Below, piece after piece: positions 13,801-24,797 of a stretch of DNA of 41,554 bases. Origin of the DNA: Schoenoplectus triqueter (lineage: Eukaryota; Streptophyta; Magnoliopsida; Poales; Cyperaceae); NCBI GenBank assembly GCA_964058805.1, contig CAXKVV010000521.1:1-41554 (forward strand), given 5' to 3'. A program made the translations under genes and the position numbers. Every line of letters starts with the position of its first letter. Positions within the stretch are counted from its first letter, which is position 1. The notes beneath the pieces were generated by a model. It had not been told where the DNA came from. It was given only the letters and a program-made list of their open reading frames with translations, and made no database searches.

Positions 13801-15650
13801 CACCGCCGAAAAACGACTCCGGGCGCGCAAAACGTGAAAACGGGACCCGACGCACCCGGCGCCGCCGAAAACGAGTCCGTGAGCGCAAAACGTGAAAACA
13901 GGACCCGACGCACTCGGCACCGCCGAAAATGAGTCCGGGAGCGCAAAACGTGAAAACGGGACTTGACGCACTGGGCACCGCCGAATATGAGTCCGGGCGC
14001 GCAAAATGTGAAAACGGGACCCGACGCACTCGGCACCGGAGAAAACGAGTCCGGGAGCGCAAAACGTGAAAACGGGACCCGACGTACTCCGCTCCGCCGA
14101 AAACGAGTCCGGGGGCGGAAAACGTGAAAACAGGATCCGACGCACCCGGCACCGCCGAAAAATGTGTCCGGGCGCGCAAAACGTGAAAACGGGACCCGAC
14201 GCACCCGGCACCGCCGAAAACGTGAAAACAGGACCCGACGCACTTGGCACCGTCGAAAACGAGCCCGGGCGCACAAAACTTGAAAACGGAACCCGACCCA
14301 CTCCGCACCGCCGAAAACGAGTCCGGGCGCGTAAAACGTGAAAACGGCACCCGACGCACTCGGCACCGCCGAAAACGAGTCCGTGAGCGCAAAATGTGAA
14401 AACGGGACCCGACTCACTCGGCACCGCCGAAAACGAGTTCGACAGCGCAAAACGTGAAAACAGGACTCGAGCACCGGGCACCGCCGAAAACGAGCCCGTG
14501 CGCGCAAAACGTGAAAACGGGACCCGACGCGCCCGGCACCGCCGAAAACGAGTCCGTGAGCGCAAAATGTGAAAACGGGACCCGACGCACGCGGCACCGC
14601 CGAAAACGAGTCCGGGCGCGCAAAACGTGAAAACGGGGCCCGACGTACTCCGCACCGCCGAAAACGAGTCCGGGAGCGCAAAACGTGAAAACGGGACCCG
14701 ACGCACTCCGCTCCGCCGAAAACGAGTCCGGGGGCGGAAAACGTCAAAACAGGATCCGACGCACCTGGCACCGCCGAAAAATGTGTCCGGGCGCGCAAAA
14801 CGTGAAAACGGGACCCGACGCACTAGGCACCGCCGAAAATGAGTCCTAGCGCAAAACGTGAAAACAGGACCCGACGCACTCGGCACCGTCGAAAACGAGC
14901 CCGTGCGCGCAAAACGTGAAAACGGGACCCGACCCACTCCGCACCGTCGAAAACGAGTCCGGGCGCGCAAAACGTGAAAACGGCACCCGACGCACTCGGC
15001 ACCGGAGAAAACGTATCCGGGCGCGCAAAACGTGAAAATGGGACCTGACACACCCGGCACCGCCGAAAACGAGTCCGGGGGCGCGAAACGTGAAAACGGG
15101 ACCCGAACCACTCCACTCCCACGAAAACGAGTCCGGGCGCGCAAAACGTGAAAACGGGACCCGACGCACTCCGCACCGCCGAAAATGAGTCCGGACGCGC
15201 AAAACGTAATAGCGGGACCCGACGTACTCCGCTCCGCCGAAAACGAGTCCGGGGGCGGAAAACGTGAAAACAGGATCCGACGCACCCGGCACCGCCGAAA
15301 AATGTGTCCGGGCGCGCAAAACGAGAAAACGGGACCCCACGCACTCGGCACCCCCGAAAACGAGTTTGACAGCGCAAAACGTGAAAACGGGACTCGAGCA
15401 CCGGGCACCGTCGAAAACGAGTCCGGGCGCGCAAAACGTGAAAACGGGACCAGACGCGCCCGGCACCGCCGAAAACGCGTCCGTGAGCGCAAAATGTGAA
15501 AACGGGACCCGACGAACGCGGCACCGCCGAAAACGAGTCCGGGCGCGCAAAACGTGAAAACGGGGCCCGACGCACTCCGCACCGCCGAAAATGAGTCCGG
15601 ACGCGCAAAACGTAAAAGCGGGACTCGAACCACTCCGCACCGCCGAAAAC
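10891..15650. repeat. 4760-bp segmental duplication, copy 2
   Basis: This is the second copy of 6131-10890. Identity ends at about 15659, where GAGTCCGGGA replaces GAGTCCGGGC of 10891-10900. Constant spacing over 4.7 kb means no net indel has accumulated between the copies. That contrasts with the indel-rich 2731-bp repeat to the left and implies a much younger event. Confidence 0.92.
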
Positions 15651-18526
15651 GAGTCCGGGAGCGCAAAACGTGAAAACGGGACCCGACGCACTCCGCACCG
15701 CCGAAAACGAGTCCGGGAGCGCAAAACGTGAAAACGGGACCCGACGTACTCCGCTCCGCCGAAAACGAGTCCGGGGGCGGAAATCGTGAAAACAGGATTC
15801 GACGCAACCGGCACCGCCGAAAAATGTGTCCGGGCGCGCAAAACGTGAAAACGGGACCCGACGCACCCGGCACCGCCGAAAATGAGTCCGGGTGTGCAAA
15901 ACGTGAAAACGGGACCCGACGCACCCGGCACCGCCGAAAACGAGTCCGGGGGCGCAAAACGTGAAAAGAGGACCCGACGCACTCGGCACCGTCGAAAACG
16001 AGCCCGTGCGCGCAAAACGTGAAAACGGGACCCGACCCACTCCGCACCGCCGAAAACGAGTCCGGGCGCGCAAAACGTGAAAACGGCACCCGACGCACTC
16101 GGCACCGGAGAAAACGTATCCGGGCGCGCAAAACGTGAAAACGGGACCGGACGAACGCGGCACCGTCGAAAACGAGTCCGGGCGCGCAAAACGTGAAAAC
16201 GGGACCCGACGCACCCGGCACCGCCGAAAACGAGTCCGGGCGCGCAAAACGTGAAAACGGGACCCGACGCACCCGGCACCGCCGAAAACGAGTCCGGGGG
16301 CGCAAAACGTGAAAACTGGACCCGAACCACTCCGCTCCGCCGAAAACGAGTCCGGGCGCGCAAAACGTGAAAACGGGACCCGATGCACACCGCACCGCCG
16401 AAAATGAGTCCGGACGCGCAAAACGTAAAAGCGGGACCCGAACCACTCCGCACCGCCGAAAACGAGTCCGGGAGCGCAAAACGTGAAAACGGGACCCGAC
16501 GCACTCCGCACCGCCGAAAACGAGTCCGGGAGCACAAAACGTGAAAACGGGACCCGACGCACTCCGCTCCGCCGAAAATGAGTCCGGGGGCGGAAAACGT
16601 CAAAACAGGATCCGACGCACCCGGCACCGTCGAAAAATGTGTCCGGGCGCGCAAAACATGAAAACGGGACCCGACGCACCAGGCACCGCCGAAAATGAGT
16701 CCTAGCGCAAAACGTGAAAACAGGACCCGACGCACTCGGCACCGTCGAAAACGAGCCCGTGCGCGCAAAACGTGAAAACGAGACCCGACCCACTCCGCAC
16801 CGCCGAAAAACGAGTCCGGGCGCGCAAAACGTGAAAACGGCACCCGACGCACTCGGCACCGGAGAAAACGTATCCGGGCGCGCAAAACGTGAAAACGGGA
16901 CCCGACGAACGCGGCACCGTCGAAAACGAGTCCGGGCGCTCAAAACGTGAAAACGGGACCCGACGCACCCGGCACCACCGAAAACGAGTCCGGGCGCGCA
17001 AAACGTGAAAACGGGACCCGACACACCCGGCACCGCCGAAAACGAGTCCGGGGGCGCAAAACGTGAAAACGGGACCCGACGCACTCCGCACCGCCGAAAA
17101 TGAGTCCGGACGCGCAAAACGTAAAAGCGGGACCCGAACCACTCCGCACCGCCGAAAACGAGTCCGGGCGCGCAAAACGTGAAAACGGGACCCGACGCAC
17201 TCCGCACCGCCGAAAACGAGTCCGGGAGCGCAAAACGTGAAAACGGGACCCGACGTACTCCGCTCCGCCGAAAACGAGTTCGGGGGCGGAAAACGTGAAA
17301 ACAGGATCCGACGCACCCGGCACCGCCGAAAAATGTGTCCGGGCGCGCAAAACGAGAAAACGGGACCCCACGCACTCGGCACCGCCGAAAACGAGTTCGA
17401 CAGCGCAAAACGTGAAAACGGGACTCGACCACCGGGCACCGTCGAAAACGAGTCCGGGCGCGCAAAACGTGAAAACGGGACCCGACGCGCCCGGCACAGC
17501 CGAAAACGAGTCCGTGAGCGCAAAATGTGAAAACGGGACCCGACGAACGCGGCACCGCCGAAAACGAGTCCGGGCGCGCAAAACGTGAAAACGGGGCCCG
17601 ACGCACTCCGCACCGCCGAAAATGAGTCCGGACGCGCAAAACGTAAAAGCGGGACTCGAAACACTCCGCACCGCCGAAAACGAGTCCGGGAGTGCAAAAC
17701 GTGAAAACGGGACCCGACGCACTCCGCACCGCCGAAAGCGAGTCCGGGAGCGCAAAACGTGAAAACGGGACCCGACGTACTCCGCTCCGTCGAAAACGAG
17801 TCCGGAGGCGGAAAACGTGAAAACAGGATCCGACGCAACCGGCACCGCCGAAAAATGTGTCCGGGCGCGCAAAACGTGAAAACGGGACCCGACGCACCCG
17901 GCACCGCCGAAAATGAGTCCGGGCGCGCAAAACGTGAAAACGGGACCCGACGCACCCGGCACCGCCGAAAACGAGTCCGGGGGCGCAAAACGTGAAAAGA
18001 GGACCCGACGCACTCGGCACCGTCGAAAACGAGCCCGTGCGCGCAAAACGTGAAAACGGGACCCGACCCACTCCGCACCGCCGAAAACGAGTCCGGGCGC
18101 GCAAAACGTGAAAACGGCACCCGACGCACTCGGCACCGGAGAAAACGTATCCGGGCGCGCAAAACGGGAAAACGGGACCCGACGAACGCGGCACCGTCGA
18201 AAACGAGTCCGGGCGCGCAAAACGTGAAAACGGGACCCGACGCACCCGGCACCGCCGAAAACGAGTCCGAGCGCGCAAAACGTGAAAACGGGACCCGACG
18301 CACCCGGCACCGCCGAAAACGAGTCCGGGGGCGCAAAACGTGAAAACGGGACCCGAACCACTCCGCTCCGCCGAAAACGAGTCCGGGCGCGCAAAACGTG
18401 AAAACGGGACCCGACACACTCCGCACCGCCGAAAATGAGTCCGGACGCGCAAAACGTAAAAGCGGGACCCGAACCACTCTGCACCGCCGAAAACGAGTCC
18501 GGGAGCGCAAAACGTGAAAACGGGAC
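15210..18526. repeat. Higher-order repeat, lag about 2031 bp
   Basis: Block 15210-16495 matches 17241-18526 at a constant offset of 2031 bp (35 monomers), with scattered differences. Shared marks include the AAAATGTGTCCGGG monomer followed by GAGAAAACGGGACCCCACGC (about 15301 and 17332) and the AAAATGAGTCCGGACGCGC variant (16404 and 18435). The copy on the right is cut by the retrotransposon at 18527. Confidence 0.75.
18522..18526. other. Target-site duplication, left (GGGAC)
   Basis: GGGAC immediately precedes the first LTR base and is repeated at 38078-38082. In an uninterrupted monomer the order is AAAAC-GGGAC-CCGACG, so the left flank ends and the right flank begins with the same five bases. 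Five base pairs is the usual length for plant LTR retrotransposons. Confidence 0.95.
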
Positions 18527-18688
18527 TGTGCGACCCTTTTTCGCGCCTCTCACCGCCCTGAAAAATGAAGTGGGCGATGAATTGCGGAAGAAGGACACGG
18601 AGATCCCTCTAAGTGTGCATCATGTATATTTATATGAATTTGGAATGCACATTTAAAGGTTTTAGAGATTGTGGGGTCTTTAAGATTC

Positions 18689-18710
18689 CAATGGGCACAA
18701 GCCCCCATTG
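18689..18710. promoter_or_regulatory. U5-side hairpin, left LTR
   Basis: CAATGGG at 18689-18695 and CCCATTG at 18704-18710 form a perfect 7-bp stem with an 8-base loop. An alternative inner pairing, GGGC with GCCC around ACAA, is also possible. It lies about 160 bp from the LTR end, on the U5 side in element orientation. Its role is unknown. Confidence 0.5.
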
Positions 18711-18852
18711 TTAATTACCCTGGGCTTTGAACCCGAGGAACCTCTGATTAAGAAAGGAAAAATAAACAGAATAATTAAGTAATTTTAAGTGGTCGTTGTG
18801 AGAAAGAGCAGAGAAGATATGAACTTTTTAAGGTAGTCTACACCTTGTGAAC

Positions 18853-18939
18853 CTCAATTAATAGCAGTTCAGATCATAAGTCTCGATTAATGGCAACTCA
18901 GACCATGAGCCTCGATTAATGGCAGCTCAGACCATGTGA
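18853..18939. repeat. Three 29-bp tandem repeats, left LTR
   Basis: The units at 18853-18881, 18882-18910 and 18911-18939 each begin CTC(A/G)ATTAAT(A/G)GCA and contain CTCAGA(C/T)CAT or a close variant. They directly precede the 254-bp repeat and share its GCAGCTCA-like core, so both may descend from one short motif. Confidence 0.85.
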
Positions 18940-18950
18940 ATATCAGTACG

Positions 18951-19440
18951 CAAGATGTGAAGTTTGAAGCGCTATGCCAGCTCAACATCAAGGACTGATT
19001 ATCAGAAAGACGGAGAAGATTTTGATCGTCTTTAACTGATCTTCTAGATCATGAACATGAAGCGCTATGCCAGCTCATGGACCTAGGCATTCAGATATCT
19101 CGATGATCCATGTAGAGATACTGAATGGTTCTCGAGATACGAGATATTGAGTTAAGGCTCCTTACCAACTCAAATATCAAGATCAAGGTGAATCTTCCGA
19201 GATACAAGATGTGAACGTAAGCGCTCTGCCCGCTCAACATCAAGATTCGATGAATCAGAAAGACAGGATTTGGCCCCTTTCTTGGTCTTTACTGATCTTC
19301 TAGATTATGAATCTGAAGCGTTGTGCCAATTCATAAATCTAGGAATTCAAAGTCTCGATGATCCATATAGAGACTTGAATAATTTTCAAGATACGAGATA
19401 TTGAGTTAAGGCTCCTTACCAACTCAAATATCAAGATCAA
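18951..19440. repeat. 254-bp tandem repeat with about 90-bp sub-units, left LTR
   Basis: CAAGATGTGA starts unit 1 at 18951 and unit 2 at 19205, and TCAAGATCAA ends at 19186 and 19440, so the lag is 254 bp throughout. Each unit splits into three sub-units around the word AGCGCTATGCCAGCTCA or relatives: 18966 and 19059 in unit 1, degenerate forms near 19217 and 19315 in unit 2, and AAGGCTCCTTACCAACTCA near 19155 and 19409. The array lies near the U5 end in element orientation. Confidence 0.85.
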
Positions 19441-20690
19441 GAATTGATTTTTTTTTGTTTCGGATTGAGTTTGATTTATTTTAAATTGATTTTTATTTTA
19501 TTTGATGGAATGATGTATTCATTTATATTTTTTTTATTATTTCTCTTTCTTTTACTTGTGTTTTATTTGTTTGATATTTAGATTTGAATGTTGAGTGTTT
19601 TTTTTATTTATTTATTTTGATTTTGATTTTATTTTTAGGTTAAAATTGATTTAATTTTGAAATTTAATTTTTCTTTTATTTGATACAATCTTTTTTTGTT
19701 GTTAATTTTAATTGTCATTTTCTTCATTTATTGATATTTAAATTTAGAAAATTTAGAAAATTGAGAGTTATTTTTATTTTTATTTTGTTTTTGATTCTTT
19801 TGAATTTACTTAATTTAAAAAGTTGGAAGAGTTGCATTTTTATTTTATTTTTCATTAATTTTCTTTTATTTACATATTTATCTTTATCTCTTTTAATTTA
19901 TATCTATTCAAAACTTATTTAATTTGATTTAATGATAGGAATTTATATTTCTAATTAATTATTTTATTTATTTTTATTTATATATTAAGTTTTACTTTTA
20001 TTTATTTTATTTTGTTTGAAGTTTATTTAAATTTAGAAGGTTTAATATATTGAACAAGGGTATAATTTTTGTTTGAAATTTATTTATTTACTTTTAGTTG
20101 ACTTCGCATTTTTCTATTTGCTCTTATTATTATTTTTTATATATTTTAAGAAATTATTATTAATATTATTATTTTATTCTTATATTTTATTATTATTTTA
20201 TTTTATTTATTTTCATTTATCAATGTTGTTATTTCAATTAAGGGTATAAGCATTTTATTTATTTTATTTTAATTTATTCAATGGATTGGAAAATACTTTT
20301 TTTTAATTTTATACATATCTTAAAAGGAACATAATTTATTTTAAGAGCAGAGATTTTACAATTAATCATTTATTTACTTATTTACAAGGTTAGTTTATAA
20401 TAGATTTTTAGCATGCTCATTTGTATAAAATACTTATTTCATGAATGCTTCCATTTTATTTATCATTTTCTATTATGCTTTCATAGATTTTAGAGAAGAT
20501 AAATTGCTCATGCTATTATTATTGATTTTTTTTATTTAAGGGAGAAAATATGTTTACTTATTCATTTATTTATTATATATATATTTATTCTTGTAAAAAA
20601 ATTTATTGAATTTCGAGAACAACAAAATTGAATTTAAATCAGAAGGGTTTCGAATATATATATATCTTTTTTTTTTATGAAATTTAGATA
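19441..20690. repeat. T-rich low-complexity block, left LTR
   Basis: About 1.25 kb consists almost only of T and A, with T far above A on the plus strand (runs of TTTATTTATTTT). The element RNA would therefore be A-rich here. I see no gene or tandem unit of fixed length. The copy in the right LTR has the same composition and differs mainly in homopolymer lengths. Confidence 0.8.
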
Positions 20691-22199
20691 TTATGTGTTC
20701 GTTCCGGGATCTTGTTTTCTCCCTTGAGCTATTTTCTTCTCCTTTTTTTTTAATATTTTCTAGCTTCAGCCGAGGTTTCTCTGTTTCTTCTTCTTATTAT
20801 TATTTTTGCATTGAGGCTTCTTTTCTTCTCTTTTATTTATTTTATTTTATTTTAACATGGGCTTTTGGCCAGTTGGTGTGACGTTCTTTACTTCTTACTT
20901 TGCTGTTTAGGTCCCACATATTCCCCTTTGTACGCTTGGCGACTGGGCCGAAAGTCAATTTATAATTTACCCTCATTTTTTCTTTGAACCATGACAAAGC
21001 TTTCTTTTCTTTGTTCTCATTTGACGTTAGGATCACAAGGTCGTATTTTACTTGGTTTTAATTTGATCTTTTCTCTTATTGGATTACCATATTGTAATTT
21101 TATCTTGTTACAATTTTGATCACTTATCATGCGGCATTCAATTTTACAACAGGGATGAAAGTTCATTGAGTATTTACGTAGCATACGTACGTTTAAAATT
21201 TTTGTACAAGATTTAAATATCAAATATATTCCCAAATAGCATCAAGTTCATGCATCATCATTAATACAAAAATAGTCCAATGCAAAACAGTAAATTGAAT
21301 CAATAAATTATACATCACATGAAATTAATTAGATTGATATCTCTTTAAAGCAGTAGGGGAGATAAAGACGATCACTTGATCGATATCCTATAATAGATGC
21401 CAAGCTGAGTTAGTTACCAAGCAAAATCCAATTATTCACATATCTACTCAACCTCTTTTATTTTCGGTCCAATGATGGCAGAGGGCTTCTCATGAATTAC
21501 AGTAGTTTACACTTTAACCCTCTTAAACATTAAAATTATGTCATAGTTCTTTTTTGCAAAATAGCAGCAAAAGAGAAGAAAGGGGTTACGGGTTTAATAT
21601 TACCTTGGAATGAATTAATTTTTTATTTTGAAATACCATGAAACGCTGGAAATAAAACTCCTACTTTTTTTATTTAAAATGTTTTTTTTTTTTTGCTCAA
21701 AGGTCCAGGTACGAAATTGAACTTCATGCATTATTTTATCATTTTTTATAGCATCTGGGGGAATGGATTTACATGTATGGAAATATGCAAATATGGTAAC
21801 ATAATGATTGGAACAGAATCCGCTTATTATTTTGTTGTAACAGGGGAATGAATTTTCATGCATGCAAATATGTTAACATGAGAGTTAAAATTTTGACAAC
21901 AGGACCCACTTTTTTTATTTTGTTTTAACAAGAGAGAAAAGAAATATGATATGCATTGTTGTTTTCATTTGAGACATAAAAGGAGAATGACAGAGGTGAT
22001 TAAAACAGTTTTGAGAATGCATTCTTAACAGCAAAGAAAGTTAACTCAATATTTTTATTTTGATTAATAGAAAGTTGATTACTGCAAGTCTTGAGGTAAT
22101 GTTTTGCAGAAAGACCCAAAATTTTTAGGAATTTATGAAAATACGAGGGTTTTCTCTTCATCTTTTATTAAAAGTATTGTAGTTATTTTTATTGAAAGC

Positions 22200-22281
22200 A
22201 AGGGCTCACGACTGAACTCAGCCGGCACAAGCTCTCTAGTTCTTCAAAATCAAGGGCTCGCGACCGTATTTGGCCGGCACA
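22200..22281. repeat. Direct repeat around GCCGGCACA, left LTR
   Basis: AAGGGCTCACGACTG with GCCGGCACA (22200-22229) recurs as AAGGGCTCGCGACCG with GGCCGGCACA (22252-22281), a lag of 52 bp. It is a small GC-rich island inside AT-rich sequence. Its function is unknown. Confidence 0.7.
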
Positions 22282-22842
22282 TGATTAGGAAAGAACTTTT
22301 ATTTTTTTTGCAAATCGGTTCAAGTTGTATATTAGTCAGTTTTTTATATATTTTAAAATGCAAGTTTTATATAACACGTAACAGAAACATTCAAGGAAAG
22401 AAATAATATGTGATAACTATGAGGAGATGCAAACTATATTAAAGATTTATCTCAGCCCCCCTTTTATTATTTAATTGTGTTTAATAACACTATGGGTGAG
22501 GAGCTTCATCGACATATTCATAAACTGCAAGGCTTATAGCCACTTATTTCTCACAAACAATTATTTTTGCTTGCAGATTCCAACAAAAGGAAAAAAAAAG
22601 AACCTACTAGAAAATTATTCACTTAATATATTATGACAGTAAAGATTAAAAGCAAAGGCTAGCAGAAAATTTTGAAAATTAGACTTCATTCATTTCATTG
22701 AAACATTACAACTATGCAAAGTCAAAGCTATAAAAAAAAAACTAATACCTATACTAATTTTTATCCTAGAGCACTGAGTGGATGATTTGCCTTTCTGGTT
22801 TTCTGGTTTTGTTAGAGGTTCCTTTTTATGGGTAGCTACTGG

Positions 22843-23538
22843 TATATAAAATCAGAAGCTAGGATTGAGGGATATTTTTCTAGGGTTTCTTTATTTGTTT
22901 CAGATCTGAAGGATCTTTAATGGTGGATTCAGCTGAGGATTGAGGAGGCTAGGGTTGTTATATCAATTTCAGAGGGTTGCTGGTTGCTAGTTTTTTTTAT
23001 ATAATTTTGCCCGCTTTGGATTGCTTGTATCTGGGGGGTTTAAATAGGCAGCATGATTAGGGTTTTCGTTTTAGGGTTTGGATTTTGATTTTACCAATTT
23101 AGGTCTAGCGTTAGGGTTTAATTGTGCTGTGGTTTGGGTGAGCTGGCATGAGAGACACTCCTTAACCAATTACAATCATTCTTATCCCTTTTTCCCAAAT
23201 AGATGGCTGCCAACAAGGCAATACCAGCATCACACAACCACTAGCCAAAAGGACAAAAATACAAAATATCTGAGGTGAGAATTTACTGGTATCAGTCTTA
23301 CTGGCGCCGACCTCTCTTGGTCTCAGGTTGGGCTCCCGTAGTTGGGCCTCAGTTGGGCCTCTTCACCTCTTGTCAGGCCGCCTCTTCTTTCTAGCACCGG
23401 TTCGGCCACATCTGGCCATGGCTTGGTGCTTGGGTAAGCTACAACCCCGAAATCCTCTCTTCCTCTCCTTCTTCGGCCAAGCTATAACCTCCCTCTCCCT
23501 CTTAGTTGTTTTCATTCTTTTTCTAATTTTTAGGGTTT
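22843..23538 (+). promoter_or_regulatory. TATA/telobox/TGGGCC cluster, left LTR
   Basis: TATATAAA is at 22843-22850, and CTAGGGTTT follows about 30 bp downstream (22880-22888). A TTTAAATAGG lies near 23039, then perfect TTAGGGTTT words at 23057, 23071, 23111 and 23530. TGGGCT or TGGGCC (site II type) words are at 23329, 23343 and 23354. In plants the telobox together with site II marks promoters of ribosomal-protein and cell-cycle genes. The TATA spacing fits transcription on the plus strand, opposite to gag. That it is an active promoter is inference. Confidence 0.5.
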
Positions 23539-24548
23539 CGATCTTCTCTTGATTTGCTCGGTTATTGTTGAAATTGGTAAAGGGATCGGGTTGATGGGCT
23601 CTGGATTCACCGAAATCCATGGTGGTTTGGGGTGGTTCGTCCTAAATCGGTCGAATTTGGGTGATTGCCATGGTTGTCGAAGGAGAGAAAAAGGGGCAGG
23701 GGTGAGCTCATTTTTTTGTTCTGTCGGAACCGAAGAGAGAGAAGAGGAGATGGGTTAAAGGATTTGGATTTTTTTTATTTTCTTGGGATAGACTCGGTTC
23801 ACGGTAGACCAAGCTAATGACAAGGATGCGGCTTATGCAGACCGAGTTTACACCTCTATTTATTTTCTTCTTCCACGGATAAACAAGATTCATGGAATTT
23901 AGATATGAGCTAGTGGTCTGTTAATTCTGATAGGTGGGCCCTCCTCCCATTGTGCTTGCATTAAATGTCAGCTCCTTTTGACTAATTTCGAATTTCATCA
24001 TTTACTCCAGTTTTTTGAATTTTCTTGAAATATTTCTTCATCCAAAATTCACCAAAGTTCGTGCATATATCTCATAAATCACGCCAAACTTTATGGTGAT
24101 TTTTATTTTCATTTTCATCCAATGATTAATCATCAATTAATTATTTTAGTCCCCCAATTAATTAATTTAATTTAATTAATTGATGATTTACATGTTTCTT
24201 TGACTTTCATAACTCCAAAAATATCAAATGATATATGAGGATTCTCATAATTTTATAGAGAACTCAATTTTCTCATAAAATTTGAGTTTTGAAATTTTTG
24301 ACTTTGACGAGGTTTTCGATTTGAATTTCCCGAGTCTTGACAATTAGTCCTTTTTCCGAGCATTTCTAATTTCTTTTAATTTTATCCTCGATTTTGGGTC
24401 TTCGGGCTTGGTCTGAGCTTTTTAGACCTCTGTTGGGCTTAATAGGTCTTCTTGGGCTTTTCTTCGGAATACTGGGCCTCTCAAGCCTGACCCGATTCTT
24501 CAGATTTTCTTTGCACTATTCCTTGACTTTTTTTTTTAGGGGTCAACA

Positions 24549-24563
24549 AGAAGCCACCCACCA
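24549..24563 (-). promoter_or_regulatory. Possible polypurine tract next to the 3' LTR
   Basis: In element orientation the bases just before the 3' LTR read TGGTGGGTGGCTTCT, directly followed by TGTTGACC. The position is right for plus-strand priming, but the tract is G-rich with several pyrimidines, so this is a weak match to a classical polypurine tract. Confidence 0.35.
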
Positions 24564-24797
24564 AAGCGGGTCATGAACACTTTAAGAAATGAAGGGCCTG
24601 CTTTGGTGCATTCAAAATGAGCACTTGTTCTTATTTTGTAGTGGTTTTCAAATTGAATTTTCTTGTGAAGGGTGTTTCCATTTGGATCCCTTCATCTGAA
24701 GAGGTTTCGGCTTCATTTTCCATCCTAAGGATTTTTGGTTTACTTTACTCCAATAAGGTTGTATTTAACAAAAGATACAGGCCTCAGGATGTTTTAA

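Larger units (their letters stand above)
1..18526. repeat. 58-bp GC-rich satellite array, left block
   Basis: Head-to-tail array of a 58-bp monomer, roughly 320 copies, entering from the left edge. Positions 1621-1678 are a clean consensus copy: 65% G+C, 11 CpG dinucleotides and only 3 T against 17 A on the plus strand. AAAACG occurs three times per monomer, at monomer positions 1, 32 and 51. Monomers differ by scattered substitutions and small indels and fall into recognisable types: one with GGATCC, one with GAACCACTCCGCTCC, one with CACCGGAGAAAACGTGTCC, one with GACACGAAGCACTCGCC and one with GACTCGAGCACCGGGC. Some stretches are rearranged copies of others; for example about 1-600 matches about 7916-8470. 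It could be a dispersed or pericentromeric satellite, or a subrepeat array linked to rDNA spacer, but no rRNA gene is present to support the latter. I do not recognise it as a named satellite. Confidence 0.97.
18527..24548 (-). repeat. LTR, left copy (3' LTR in element orientation), 6022 bp
   Basis: It runs from TGTGCGACCC to GGTCAACA on the plus strand, so it starts TG and ends CA on either strand. The two ends form an imperfect inverted repeat (TGTGCGACCC and TGTTGACCCC). Against the right copy I count about 17 substitutions and about 9 small indels, mostly in homopolymer runs. In plus-strand order it holds a short hairpin, three 29-bp repeats, a 254-bp tandem repeat, a T-rich block to about 20690, AT-rich sequence with no recognisable gene (20690-22840), a TATA/telobox cluster (22843-23538), and AT-rich sequence to the end. 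Small open frames inside it show no codon or domain signal. A minus-strand TATAAAA at 24251-24257 could be the U3 TATA box, but such words are common in AT-rich DNA. Confidence 0.97.

Noticed and set aside
14823..18452. Minus-strand open frame of 1209 codons, and similar frames of 250-1172 codons throughout both satellite blocks
   Set aside because: They follow the tandem repeat exactly with a 58-residue period, arise because the T-poor monomer has no reverse-strand stop, overlap each other in several frames and have no domain.
1..18526. CRISPR-like repeat array
   Set aside because: Repeats are contiguous with no unique spacers, the array is tens of kilobases long, and the context is eukaryotic.
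22104..22406. Plus-strand open frame of 100 codons in the LTR (also 35636-35938)
   Set aside because: AT-rich, no codon bias or motif, and identical only because both LTRs are identical.
23057..23119. Interstitial telomere tract
   Set aside because: TTAGGGTTT occurs as isolated words separated by other sequence, not as a tandem run, so a promoter-type telobox reading fits better.
23363..23620. Short basic open frames around the telobox region of each LTR (including 36894-37241 on the minus strand)
   Set aside because: A single-base gap between the two LTRs changes the frame and length, which argues against coding constraint. They may be remnants of captured sequence, but nothing shows it.
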